DNA from: Nitrospira sp.
GTDB lineage: Bacteria; UBA9089; CG2-30-40-21; SBAY01
Reading direction: 5' to 3'
Length of the DNA stretch: 37,742 nucleotides
Assembly (NCBI GenBank): GCA_005239945.1
Contig: SBAY01000102.1
Coordinates: forward strand, 1-37,742
Positions 19,109 to 28,546 of this stretch are shown here, piece after piece; the stretch's first letter is position 1; each line of letters begins with the position of its first letter. Both the position numbers and the translations under genes were made by a program. The notes under the pieces were generated by a model. It searched no databases. It worked only from the letters and a program-made list of their open reading frames with translations, and was not told the origin of the DNA.

Positions 19109-20428
19109 TCATAACAAGTATCTTCTTAACCGAATATTTAAGAGTATCCCTATGGAGACCATCGTAATAAAGAGCGAAGAACCTCCATAACTTACCAAAG
19201 GAAGTGTTAAGCCTGTTACCGGCATTATCCCTAAAGATATACCCACATTCAAAAAGACCTGAACCGCAAGCATCGTTACTATGCCTGCGGCCAATAAGCA
19301 ACCAAAGGTATCCCTTGAGGAAAAAGCAATAGATACACCTCGATAGATAATGACCAAAAAAAGGAATAATAGAATACTGGCACCTATAAATCCTAATTCC
19401 TCTCCTATGACCGAGAAAATAAAGTCTGATTGCCGTTCTGGCAAAAATCCCAGTTGACTTTGTGTCCCATGAAAAAGCCCCTTGCCAACTAACTTACCTG
19501 AGCCTATGGCAATCTTAGACTGATTGATATTATAACCGGCACTTAAAGGGTCAATCCCGGGGTCAATAAATACTACCAGCCGTTTCCTTTGATAATCCTT
19601 TAAAAATCCATCTGCCATTAAAGAAACAGTCAGGCTGACAGCAATAATGACAAAGATCAATCCAAAGACAGTAAATCGAATATTCTTTCTAAATAATTTT
19701 AAAATATAGTATGAACCTACCATAATTCCAAGCAAACAAATTAACAAGATAGCGGAATATTTAATGGAACTGATCCATGTATGTAAGAAATACAGAACAC
19801 TGGTGTTATGAATGGCATGAACATTCCCCCAACTTAAAAATAAAGTAAAGATTATAATTAAAATACTTATAGAAATCAAGGTGACCAAATAAACCTGTTT
19901 GGCACCTGTAATATAAAGCATGACGATAATTACTGGAAGAAAAACTAAGGTCGTGCCCAAATCAGGCTGCATGAGAATGAGTAAGACAGGTAGAGCAACT
20001 AATGTCGTTGGATAAATGAATTCGGAAATAGTCGTTAATCCTTCTCGTTTTGTGGATAGATATTCAGCTATGATAATAATGGTAGCTAATTTAGCAAATT
20101 CCGATGGCTGGAATGAAAAAGAACCTATAACTAACCAACTTCTGGCAGAACGAATCAAGGGCCCCCCAAACAAGACAAAGACTAATAAAAATATAGCTAA
20201 GATATAGATTATTCGGGAATATTTACCTAATAATTGATAATCGAATAGAACCGTACTCATTAACCCTAACAGCCCTATCCCAAACCAGAGGACTTGTTTA
20301 TACCACAGGACATTGCCTTCTAAGCTTTGAGTAGCACTATAAATTACAAGTATCCCTAAAAAAATAATTAGAAGCATCCCGATGAAGAGGACATAATCAA
20401 ATCCCCTTCTTAAGCTATAATTGAGCAT
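19109..20428 (-). CDS. rodA: RodA/FtsW-family peptidoglycan glycosyltransferase
   Basis: Multi-TM SEDS protein, GFLPERQSDFIFSVIGEELGFIGA, LPLVSYGGSS. Start reassigned to ATG 20428 (MLNYSLRRGF) after SD AGAGGTAAG; the longer listed N-terminus is translated repeat DNA. Confidence 0.93.
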   Translation of the reverse strand: MLNYSLRRGFDYVLFIGMLLIIFLGILVIYSATQSLEGNVLWYKQVLWFGIGLLGLMSTVLFDYQLLGKYSRIIYILAIFLLVFVLFGGPLIRSARSWLVIGSFSFQPSEFAKLATIIIIAEYLSTKREGLTTISEFIYPTTLVALPVLLILMQPDLGTTLVFLPVIIVMLYITGAKQVYLVTLISISILIIIFTLFLSWGNVHAIHNTSVLYFLHTWISSIKYSAILLICLLGIMVGSYYILKLFRKNIRFTVFGLIFVIIAVSLTVSLMADGFLKDYQRKRLVVFIDPGIDPLSAGYNINQSKIAIGSGKLVGKGLFHGTQSQLGFLPERQSDFIFSVIGEELGFIGASILLFLFLVIIYRGVSIAFSSRDTFGCLLAAGIVTMLAVQVFLNVGISLGIMPVTGLTLPLVSYGGSSLFITMVSIGILLNIRLRRYLL

Positions 20429-20445
20429 AATCTTACCTCTTATGG

Positions 20446-20513
20446 AATTTTCGATTTTCGATTTTCGATTTTCGATTGAGGATATAAGACCCCTCAATCC
20501 AAAATCCAAAATC
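20446..20513. repeat. palindromic heptad repeat, family D (ATTTTCG)
   Basis: ATTTTCG ATTTTCG ATTTTCG ATTTTCG ATTGAGG ... CCTCAATCCAAAATCCAAAATC. Confidence 0.88.
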
Positions 20514-20523
20514 ATTATCACCG

Positions 20524-22323
20524 TTATTCCTCTTTTTCTTGTTTTTCTTCTTTAAACATAGACCAATCTATTTGTTCTAAAATTCTTCTGGCTACCGGGA
20601 CAGCCTCTATGCCTCCTTTGCCTCCATGTTCGACAACAACCGAAATAACTACCTTAGGGGATTCCACTGGAGCAAAGCACAAGAATAAGGCATGGTCTTC
20701 TCCAGTAGGATTTTGCACCGTCCCTGTTTTGCCGGCTATTCTAAGATTTGGGAGATATGCATTTCGTCCGGTACCATTAATCACAACACGCTCTAACCCT
20801 TCAAATAACACCTTTTGGGTCTGCTGTGATAAGGATATAATTTTCTTTACCCAGGGATTAAATACCTTTATATTTCCAGAGGAATCTATCATTCGTTTGA
20901 CTAATCGCGGGGTATAGACATGTCCTCCATTGACAATGACACTTAAAACATGAGCTAACTGTAATGGGGTAGTTAAAACAAACCCCTGTCCAATACTCAG
21001 AATAAGTGTATCTCCACCATACCATGATTTTCCATATCTTTTCTTTTTCCAATCACGTGTAGGGATTAACCCTGCGGCTTCGGAGGGAAGATCAATCCCT
21101 GTCTTAGCGCCTAATCCTACCTCCATAGCAAACTTCGAGATTTTATCTGCACCTAACTTATAACCTACTTGATAGAAAAAGATATTACAAGAGTGAGCCA
21201 GGGCATCTAGAATATTCATATCACCGTGTTTTTCTCGATGATAGCAAATAAATCTTTGATTTCCCAGCCAGTATATACCACCACAGGAATGTGTAGAGTC
21301 CTCTTTTATAATTTCCTTCTCTAAGGCACAGGCCGCTACAACAACCTTAAAAACAGAACCCGGGGGATATAATGCCTGAATACCACGATTAAGTAATGGA
21401 TAGCGTCTATCGGCGAATATCCTATTAGCCTGTTGCGGGGTCATATGTCTTAAGAAGATATTTGGGTCAAAACTCGGTTTACTCACCATGGCTAATATTT
21501 CACCATTATTAGGATTCATAATGACAATTGCCCCTGATTTTTCACCCAGGGCATCACTGGCTATTTCCTGTAATTGACGGTCAAGGGTTAAAACTAAATT
21601 ATTACCCGGTATAGGTTCCATATCACCTAAAACCTGCAATTGTCTCCCTCTGGCATCAACCTCGATTTGCTTTCCGCCATCCTTTCCCCTTAAGAATATA
21701 TCATAATATTCCTCTATCCCTGATTTACCAATCGAATCACCATATTTATATCCTTCAGCGTGTTTTTTTACCAATTCTTCCCGGCTGATTTCACCCAGAT
21801 AGCCTAAGATATGGGCACTCATAGTTCCATAAGGATAATATCGTTTTGGATTAACCTGAATGATAATACCCGGTAACTCTGTGGTTCGCTCAGCTACCCT
21901 GGTTAAAGTCTGGCGGTCAACATCCGGAATAATTATCATTGGCTCAAACGGTCGGTTTTTTTTAGCTAAAATTTTCTCCTTGACCTCTTCTAAATCAATT
22001 TCTACTATCTTTTTTAACTTGAGCAGGGTTTGTAATATCTCCTGTTCCGAAAGTCCTAATTGAATTATCGAGATGTCAAATGAAGGGACATCCTGGGCTA
22101 ACACCTGACCATTTCTATCATAGATCATCCCCCTGGAGGAAGTAATGGGTATCAGTCGAATGCGATTATTTTCCGATACCTTCCGATAATAACCCCCTTT
22201 TATTATCTGCAAATAACTTATTCTAACAATCAATATCATAAAGGAGATGATGATAATTATAGTTAATCGAACAAGTCTTTGCCGAAGGTTTTCTAATTCA
22301 GTTTGAGTAGGTTCGATTTGCAT
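20524..22323 (-). CDS. mrdA: penicillin-binding protein 2
   Basis: PBP dimerisation region; transpeptidase motif YPPGSVFK; KTGTVQNP; next to rodA. Confidence 0.95.
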   Translation of the reverse strand: MQIEPTQTELENLRQRLVRLTIIIIISFMILIVRISYLQIIKGGYYRKVSENNRIRLIPITSSRGMIYDRNGQVLAQDVPSFDISIIQLGLSEQEILQTLLKLKKIVEIDLEEVKEKILAKKNRPFEPMIIIPDVDRQTLTRVAERTTELPGIIIQVNPKRYYPYGTMSAHILGYLGEISREELVKKHAEGYKYGDSIGKSGIEEYYDIFLRGKDGGKQIEVDARGRQLQVLGDMEPIPGNNLVLTLDRQLQEIASDALGEKSGAIVIMNPNNGEILAMVSKPSFDPNIFLRHMTPQQANRIFADRRYPLLNRGIQALYPPGSVFKVVVAACALEKEIIKEDSTHSCGGIYWLGNQRFICYHREKHGDMNILDALAHSCNIFFYQVGYKLGADKISKFAMEVGLGAKTGIDLPSEAAGLIPTRDWKKKRYGKSWYGGDTLILSIGQGFVLTTPLQLAHVLSVIVNGGHVYTPRLVKRMIDSSGNIKVFNPWVKKIISLSQQTQKVLFEGLERVVINGTGRNAYLPNLRIAGKTGTVQNPTGEDHALFLCFAPVESPKVVISVVVEHGGKGGIEAVPVARRILEQIDWSMFKEEKQEKEE

Positions 22324-22337
22324 AAGTATTCTCCTAT

Positions 22338-22385
22338 TAATTGTTTATAGGACTTATAACTCTTATAGAACATATAAGTCCTATA
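22338..22385. repeat. 9-mer palindrome, family E
   Basis: TTATAGGACTTATAACTCTTATAGAACATATAAGTCCTATAA. Confidence 0.75.
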
Positions 22386-22391
22386 ATTCGC

Positions 22392-22856
22392 TTACCCTGT
22401 TTTTACCTTCCGAATTATAGGAAAGATAAGTATCCCCAGTAAGGTATTATAAAGGGCGATAAAAAGGCATCTATTTATTGTGGAAATTCCTAACATGCTT
22501 ATGGTTGATTGGAATGTAAAGATTAATAGGGATTGAATAAGGGTAAATATAAAAATCGACAGGGATATTGAAATCAAATTTTCTGCATAAACCTTTTTAA
22601 TATTACTGGTTATCAAACCAGTAATTAACTTGGTAAAGGCATTAATTCCAAAATTAATACCTGAAGAACTATCCTGCAAGATTCCCGCAATAAAACCTAT
22701 TAATCCTGATTCGAATGTGGAGTGGTTAAAGGAAAAAATGATGATGATAACCAACAGTAAATCAGGTTTTATTTCATAAATAGTTAAAATATTACCACAA
22801 ACCGTTTGGATGACTAAAGTTAAGATAATTATACCTAACCAAATTATCCAGTACAC
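22392..22856 (-). CDS. mreD: rod shape-determining protein MreD
   Basis: Small multi-TM protein (KPDLLLVIIIIFSFNHSTFESGLIGFIAGILQDSSSG) between mreC and mrdA. Confidence 0.88.
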   Translation of the reverse strand: MYWIIWLGIIILTLVIQTVCGNILTIYEIKPDLLLVIIIIFSFNHSTFESGLIGFIAGILQDSSSGINFGINAFTKLITGLITSNIKKVYAENLISISLSIFIFTLIQSLLIFTFQSTISMLGISTINRCLFIALYNTLLGILIFPIIRKVKTG

Positions 22857-22915
22857 TCAATAATTCCCTCTACCATTTTTAAAATATGAGATATGGATTA
22901 CCTCATCACCATGAA

Positions 22916-23019
22916 TAAAATAGGTTATCACTTATCGGTGATCAGGTTATCGGTAAGGAAAACACAATAATCGGTTGCTTCTAATTACCGATTACTGACT
23001 ACCTGATTACCGACTACCG
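22916..23019. repeat. palindromic heptad/octad repeat, family C
   Basis: GGTTATCACTTATCGGTGATCAGGTTATCGGTAAGG ... ATTACCGATTACTGACTACCTGATTACCGACTACC; supplies the mreC stop codon. Confidence 0.85.
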
Positions 23020-23867
23020 CTCTCCTGCTCTGAGGCACAAGGGAGTTCTTTGTTTATAACTACGAGGACCTCTTCCAACTTAGAGAATTTAACGAATGGC
23101 AGGATATCCACTTCACGGAATAGCCCGCGGTCTTTTAATCCCACATGCACCACATAGCCAATAAATAATCCCTTTTGAAAAACTTCGCCATCTCCTGAGG
23201 TAACTACAATATCATTTTTAACTACATCTGCATCATAGGGTAGATATTTTAATTTACCGAATCTATAATTATCCCCTTCTATGACACCTTTTTCTTTAGA
23301 GCGTAGGATTTGAGCACCAATCATACTGTTCTGGTCATTAAGAAGTAAAACTGTGGCGGAATGGTTTTCTACTTCGATTACTCTCCCAACCAATCCTTCT
23401 TTTCCATCCTGATAGGTGACCACAGGAGCCAATTTATATATCCCCTCTTTTTTGCCCTTATCGATAATAATTGTATTAGCCCAGTTACTTGGGTCATAGC
23501 TAATAACCCTTGCGGCGATACTCTGATACGGAAGACGGTCTTTATATTCCAATAGTTTTTTAAGCCTTCTGTTTTCACTTATTGCCTCCTGCCATTCTTT
23601 GCGTTCAAGTGAAAATCTTCTTATTTCCTCTTTGAATTTTCGATTTTCAAGCCTGACTGATTGAATTTCATTAATGGCTGAGAAGAAGTCTTTTATCCCG
23701 TATTTTATTTGAAAAACTATGAGTTGAAAGGGAAGTAAGGCATTCATAATTCCCCGTTTTAAATATCCCGTGGACAAAGAGATATGAGTAGTCATCAAAA
23801 GAATAGAAACAGAAAGCAAAATAATCACAATATTAGTTCTGGCATGTCTCCAAAAGAAACTCGTCAT
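23007..23867 (-). CDS. mreC: rod shape-determining protein MreC
   Basis: N-terminal TM, coiled coil, then AARVISYDPSNWANTIIIDKGKKEGI...VVTYQDGKEGLVGRVIEV. Confidence 0.93.
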   Translation of the reverse strand: MTSFFWRHARTNIVIILLSVSILLMTTHISLSTGYLKRGIMNALLPFQLIVFQIKYGIKDFFSAINEIQSVRLENRKFKEEIRRFSLERKEWQEAISENRRLKKLLEYKDRLPYQSIAARVISYDPSNWANTIIIDKGKKEGIYKLAPVVTYQDGKEGLVGRVIEVENHSATVLLLNDQNSMIGAQILRSKEKGVIEGDNYRFGKLKYLPYDADVVKNDIVVTSGDGEVFQKGLFIGYVVHVGLKDRGLFREVDILPFVKFSKLEEVLVVINKELPCASEQESGSR

Positions 23868-23901
23868 CAGAATTCATTTCACTCCTTCGGGGGCAAGTAG
23901 A

Positions 23902-23946
23902 CAGGTAATCGGTTATCAGGTAAGTATTTACCGATAACCCATTACC
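23902..23946. repeat. short palindromic repeat, family C
   Basis: GGTAATCGGTTATCAGGTAAGTATTTACCGATAACCCATTACC. Confidence 0.85.
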
Positions 23947-23954
23947 TTCCCTAT

Positions 23955-25031
23955 TTAACTACCTTCTTCTCCTTTTCTAAGTGATTCAGTGGACCATCTT
24001 ATCCCCCCTTTTTTTCGTGCCCGTTGTAAATTTCTTAATTCATCCAGATATCTACCTGTTCCAATAACTACACATCGCAATGGGTCATCAGATAAGACAA
24101 CAGGTAATCTTGTTTCTTGAGAAAGTAGTCTGTCTAATTCTCGTAATAGAGCCCCACCCCCTGTTAGAACTATACCTCGGTCAACAATATCTGAGGCAAG
24201 TTCCGGAGGGGTCTCTTCTAAGGCAGTTTTAACTACCTCAACAATAAAACTAATCGGTTCTTTTAATGCCTCGCGAACCTCTTCTGATGTGATTCTAAGT
24301 GTTCTTGGTAATCCTGTCATCGTATCCCGGCCTTTTATTTCCATCGATTGCTCTTCTGGTAAGGGATAGGCAGATCCAATTTTAATCTTAAGATCCTCTG
24401 CAGTGCGTTCTCCAATTAAAAGTGAATGGGTTTTTTTAGTATACTGGATCAATGCCTCATCCATTTCATTGCCGGCAATACGAATAGATTTACTGACCAC
24501 CATTCCTCCCAGAGAGATAACCGCTACCTCTGTTGTTCCACCACCTATATCGACAATCATATTTCCAGCCGGTTCATAGACCTGAATATTAGAACCAATA
24601 GCCGCCGCCATAGGTTCTTCAATCAAAAATACCTCTCTTGCCCCAGCCTGTTCTGCGGCTTCCCTGACTGCTCGTCTTTCTACCTCAGTTATTCCAGATG
24701 GAACACCAATGACAATTCGAGGTCGAACTAATGCCTTGCGATTATGCACCTTAGTAATAAAATGTCTAATCATCCGCTCGGTAATCTCAAAATCTGCAAT
24801 TACCCCATCCCTCAATGGTCTAATAGCAATAATATCACCAGGTGTGCGACCTAACATCCGTTTAGCCTCTTCTCCGATAGCTAAAACGGTTCTTGATTCT
24901 CGATCAATAGCCACCACCGATGGTTCAGAAAGCACAATCCCTACATCTTTTACATGAACTAATGTATTGGCTGTCCCTAAGTCTATACCAATATCATTGG
25001 AAAACAAACCAAGTAAGTTATTAAATAGCAT
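23955..25031 (-). CDS. mreB: rod shape-determining protein MreB
   Basis: [61 protein letters not shown]. Confidence 0.97.
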   Translation of the reverse strand: MLFNNLLGLFSNDIGIDLGTANTLVHVKDVGIVLSEPSVVAIDRESRTVLAIGEEAKRMLGRTPGDIIAIRPLRDGVIADFEITERMIRHFITKVHNRKALVRPRIVIGVPSGITEVERRAVREAAEQAGAREVFLIEEPMAAAIGSNIQVYEPAGNMIVDIGGGTTEVAVISLGGMVVSKSIRIAGNEMDEALIQYTKKTHSLLIGERTAEDLKIKIGSAYPLPEEQSMEIKGRDTMTGLPRTLRITSEEVREALKEPISFIVEVVKTALEETPPELASDIVDRGIVLTGGGALLRELDRLLSQETRLPVVLSDDPLRCVVIGTGRYLDELRNLQRARKKGGIRWSTESLRKGEEGS

Positions 25032-25052
25032 TATTTACCACCCCTTCTTTAT

Positions 25053-25146
25053 AAAAATTAAAAATTATGAATTAAAAATTAAAAATTGAGGAATTACGAA
25101 TTAAAATTCCTCAATTTTTAATTTTTAATTCATAATTTTTAATTTT
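25053..25146. repeat. palindromic heptad repeat, family A (nearly perfect)
   Basis: AAAATTAAAAATTATGAATTAAAAATTAAAAATTGAGGAATT ... AATTCCTCAATTTTTAATTTTTAATTCATAATTTTTAATTTT. Confidence 0.92.
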
Positions 25147-25158
25147 GTGTCCTGATAT

Positions 25159-25187
25159 ACTATACCAAAAATAGCGTTAGTTGTCAA
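25159..25187 (-). promoter_or_regulatory. sigma70-type promoter of the mreB-mreC-mreD-mrdA-rodA cluster
   Basis: Minus strand TTGACA (25187-25182), 17 nt, TATAGT (25164-25159); -35 box abuts the TPR gene stop. Confidence 0.75.
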
Positions 25188-26129
25188 TTAAAATCTTTTC
25201 ATCTTTTTCTCTAAATCATCTAATTCTGCCCTGGCCTCTTTATTTTTAGGATTTAACTTTAGCGCACTCTTTAGTTCCCTGGCGGCTAATTCTAAATCCC
25301 CTTGTTTTTTATAAATCTTACCTAATTGATAATGGGCTATTTCTGAGGCACGATCTAATTTAAGAATGGTTTTATATTCATCTTTAGCATGTTCTATTAG
25401 ACCCTGTTGATAATAAATCTCCCCCAATACCGCCAAAATTTTAATGTTAAGGTCTTTATCTAAATTGGGTATCGTCACCGCATTACGGAAGGCCACAATA
25501 GCATTACTGGGCATTCCTTTTACCTTATATACCCAGCCTAAGTTATACCAGGCGGCAACATCATTTGGATTGATTGCCTTGGCTCGCATATATTCATCGA
25601 TGGCATCATCGAATAACCCTTTTTTAAAGTAGATATGCCCTAAATAAATATGTGTCTCCGCTGTCTCGAATTTCGCTTGTAATGATTTTTTTAATTCATC
25701 TTCAGCCTGGGCATAATAATCTTTATTATTTGAATATTTACTTAACTTAAAATAGGCTATCCCCAGGTGATACCGACTTTGAGGTGAAATCTTTCCACCT
25801 TCATCCAGTTTAATGGCATTTTGATAATATTTAATACTCTCCTTTAATAAACTATATGTTTCTTCCTCATCCTTTTTGAGTTCCGCCTCTAATGCCTTCT
25901 GATAACAATCCTCCCCTAAGGAAATATATGCCTCAATATTAGCCGGGTCCTTCTCTAATATCCTTTTATACTTTAAAATTGTATCTTCCTGGGGGGCAGG
26001 ACTTCTACTTATACCTAAAAAGATAAGGATAACGAAGATAAGCAGGAAGATTATTTTTATAATAAATTTATGTCCCTGGGGCTTACTTCGATAAATACTT
26101 TTCCTTCTACCTGGACTATATACTCTCAT
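25188..26129 (-). CDS. TPR-repeat protein with N-terminal TM segment
   Basis: 313 aa; repeated TPR signatures (AWYNLGWVYKVKGMPSNAIVAFRNAV, AHYQLGKIYKKQGDLELAARELKSALKLNP). Confidence 0.92.
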   Translation of the reverse strand: MRVYSPGRRKSIYRSKPQGHKFIIKIIFLLIFVILIFLGISRSPAPQEDTILKYKRILEKDPANIEAYISLGEDCYQKALEAELKKDEEETYSLLKESIKYYQNAIKLDEGGKISPQSRYHLGIAYFKLSKYSNNKDYYAQAEDELKKSLQAKFETAETHIYLGHIYFKKGLFDDAIDEYMRAKAINPNDVAAWYNLGWVYKVKGMPSNAIVAFRNAVTIPNLDKDLNIKILAVLGEIYYQQGLIEHAKDEYKTILKLDRASEIAHYQLGKIYKKQGDLELAARELKSALKLNPKNKEARAELDDLEKKMKRF

Positions 26130-26141
26130 CTTTACCTCTAC

Positions 26142-26336
26142 GTCACCGTTCAGGTTGTTTAGGCTATAGGCTGTAGACTGTTAGCTATTGAGTATTGTCC
26201 ACCCAAAATCTTCTCGTTTCCCATGTTTTTGAGTCGTAATCAAAACCGTGGTTATCAAATCCCTGAGTTTCATATCATCTCACATACTTCCGCCCTACAG
26301 CCTGAATGCCTACAGTCTATCTACCTGAACGGTTAC
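26142..26336. mobile_element. non-autonomous MITE-like element, copy 2
   Basis: About 94% identical by eye to 18868-19063; perfect 8-bp direct repeat ACCTCTAC at 26134-26141 and 26337-26344. Confidence 0.92.
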
Positions 26337-26374
26337 ACCTCTACCAGGCAAGCCTGATTGCAGAATAAAATAGG

Positions 26375-26545
26375 GTAACCGTTCACGCCACCAAGACACT
26401 AAGACACCAAGATTACAGAAATAACTGGGGTCTGCTCGTTTGGTAGTTTGTAAATCATATGCCAGTAGACTACCAGGCAACAGACCACCAGCCTACTAAT
26501 TTATTATTCCTTTGTGTCTTTGTGCCTTAGTGGCTGAACGCTTAC
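26375..26545. mobile_element. non-autonomous element with the same terminal 11-mer but a different, CACAAAGA-type body
   Basis: GTAACCGTTCA ... TGAACGCTTAC; perfect 8-bp direct repeat AAAATAGG at 26367-26374 and 26546-26553. Confidence 0.88.
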
Positions 26546-26640
26546 AAAATAGGTTCTCGGTAAGGAAAACGCAATAATCGGTTGTTACCGATTACCTTAT
26601 TCCCTCCTCCCTTACTTCTGACAATACCACATAATAACTA

Positions 26641-26669
26641 ACTATACCATAAGTTTAATGATATGTCAA
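26641..26669 (-). promoter_or_regulatory. sigma70-type promoter directed toward the TPR gene
   Basis: Minus strand TTGACA (26669-26664), 17 nt, TATAGT (26646-26641). Confidence 0.65.
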
Positions 26670-26682
26670 TTAAAATTAGTCA

Positions 26683-26710
26683 TTGACAATAGAAAAAAAT
26701 ATGGTATAAT
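26683..26710 (+). promoter_or_regulatory. sigma70-type promoter directed toward the GGDEF gene
   Basis: TTGACA (26683-26688), 16 nt, TATAAT (26705-26710). Confidence 0.68.
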
Positions 26711-26740
26711 GGTAAGAAGAAGGTGGAAAGGTAGGGAAAT

Positions 26741-26792
26741 GGGTTATGGGTAACATACTTACCTGATTACCGATTACCAGTTTCCGATTACC
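26741..26792. repeat. partial family C palindrome
   Basis: GGGTTATGGGTAACATACTTACCTGATTACCGATTACCAGTTTCCGATTACC. Confidence 0.65.
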
Positions 26793-26812
26793 AAAACAAA
26801 AGGAGGTTGGGT

Positions 26813-26908
26813 AATTAAAAATTATGAATTAAAAATTAAAAATTGAGGAAAGGGAAAATCATAAGTTCTTTTTCCTTTCCTCAATTTTTAATTCATAATT
26901 TTTAATTA
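26813..26908. repeat. palindromic heptad repeat, family A
   Basis: AATTAAAAATTATGAATTAAAAATTAAAAATTGAGGAAAGG ... CCTTTCCTCAATTTTTAATTCATAATTTTTAATT; right arm one heptad shorter. Confidence 0.9.
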
Positions 26909-26926
26909 TATGAGGAGGGTTGAAAA

Positions 26927-28546
26927 ATGTATTTGAATTTTCCACAACGAATGATAAAAATTGCCAATAAAACTCGCTGGTTGATAATTCTTTTGGTTTT
27001 ATTGGTCATTAAACTTTTTCCACAACCAGGAATAGATTATTCTCAAGTCTATTTTCTTATTGTTTTAGCCGCCATCTACAACATTTTAGTTAAATTTATC
27101 ACCTGGCAGGACAAATGGAAAAATGGTAAAGGCCACCAGATATGTCATGCCGAAAGCACCCTGGATATTGTCTTTATTACGGGCATTATCTACTTAACCG
27201 AGGGACTGCAAAGTGATTTCTTCCTGCTTTATTTTATAGTCATTATGTTTGCCTCAACCTATTACAAACCTATAAAATGTTTCCTGATAACTATCTGTAT
27301 AACCTTACTCTATGTTTTGATTGGGGTTTTAACCGAACCATCATACCGGGTAATTTTATCTACTCTTTTAAGTAAAATTCCACTTCTATTTGCTATCACA
27401 GGGGTGAGTATTTATTTTTCCCAGGAGATTAAAATTCAAAGTGAAGAATTAGAATTGGAAAGGGAAAAACTTGATAATCTTCTGCAGAGACTTAAAGGAA
27501 ATTTAAAAGAAATTGACAAAAAAAACAGGATGTTGAATGAAATCTATAATCTTTCTTTGAAGATAGGTAGAAGTTTAAGTTTAGAAGAGGAGTTGGATAT
27601 TATTATTGATGTGACCAGGAAATTTTTAAAGACAGATTTTACCGTAATTAACTTAGTTGATGAAAAAAGCAAGGAATTAAAATTTAAGGTAATTAAAGGG
27701 AATTTATCGGCAGAAATTTTTTATGCCGACAGGGGAAAGATAGAAGATAGTTTATTAGGGAAGGTAATTAAAACGAATGAGCCTTTAGTTATCGAGGATT
27801 TGAATAAACCCGAATTTCAGGATTACTCTTACCTGATAAACAAGAAAATATCTTCTTTGCTTTTGGTTCCTTTGAATATTCAGGAAAAAACGATAGGTGT
27901 TTTTATTTGTGGATATTCTCAACCAATGGAACTCAAAGAGGATGAACTCCAATTTTTAATCCTGATTAGTTCTCGAGCCAGCCTGTCAATAAATAACGCC
28001 CAGTTACATGAAGAAATAAGGAGATTATCTATCACTGATGGCCTGACAGGACTCTATAATTACCGCTATTTTCAGGAAACCTTAACCAAAGAAATACAAA
28101 AATGCAAAAGACTCAATCAGATTTTATCCTTACTGATGATAGATATTGATCATTTCAAGGATTTTAATGATACCTTTGGACATCAGGAAGGGGATGCTTT
28201 ATTACAGCGATTAGCTATGCTCTTGAATTTCCAGATTCGGCAAACAGATATAATTGCCCGTTATGGAGGAGAAGAATTTGTCATTATTGTTCCAGGAACC
28301 ACCAATGAAAATGCCCTTTTGTTAGGGGAACGAATAAGAAAAGAGGTAGAAGAAAATATATTTACCCCGGAGGATAAATATCGGCTGGAACCCACCTTAC
28401 CGGTAACTATAAGCGTAGGAATAGCCACATTTCCTAACGATGCGGTCAATCAAAAAGTTTTGATTGCGTGTGCAGACAATGCCCTTTATGAGGCTAAAAG
28501 AACAGGGAGAAATAAGGTAGTTGCTCATTATAAATCAGAAATTTAG
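26927..28546 (+). CDS. membrane GAF-GGDEF diguanylate cyclase
   Basis: N-terminal multi-TM region, GAF domain, DGLTGLYNYRYFQE, ARYGGEEFVIIVPG; RQTD (RxxD) five residues before GGEEF. Confidence 0.94.
   Translation: MYLNFPQRMIKIANKTRWLIILLVLLVIKLFPQPGIDYSQVYFLIVLAAIYNILVKFITWQDKWKNGKGHQICHAESTLDIVFITGIIYLTEGLQSDFFLLYFIVIMFASTYYKPIKCFLITICITLLYVLIGVLTEPSYRVILSTLLSKIPLLFAITGVSIYFSQEIKIQSEELELEREKLDNLLQRLKGNLKEIDKKNRMLNEIYNLSLKIGRSLSLEEELDIIIDVTRKFLKTDFTVINLVDEKSKELKFKVIKGNLSAEIFYADRGKIEDSLLGKVIKTNEPLVIEDLNKPEFQDYSYLINKKISSLLLVPLNIQEKTIGVFICGYSQPMELKEDELQFLILISSRASLSINNAQLHEEIRRLSITDGLTGLYNYRYFQETLTKEIQKCKRLNQILSLLMIDIDHFKDFNDTFGHQEGDALLQRLAMLLNFQIRQTDIIARYGGEEFVIIVPGTTNENALLLGERIRKEVEENIFTPEDKYRLEPTLPVTISVGIATFPNDAVNQKVLIACADNALYEAKRTGRNKVVAHYKSEI

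Noticed and set aside
8516-26908. Palindromes as ordinary rho-independent terminators
   Set aside because: Several copies lie upstream of co-directional genes in likely operons (mcsA-mcsB, mcsB-clpC), stems are long and AT-rich with periodic arms, and some lie inside coding sequence. Termination by individual copies cannot be excluded.
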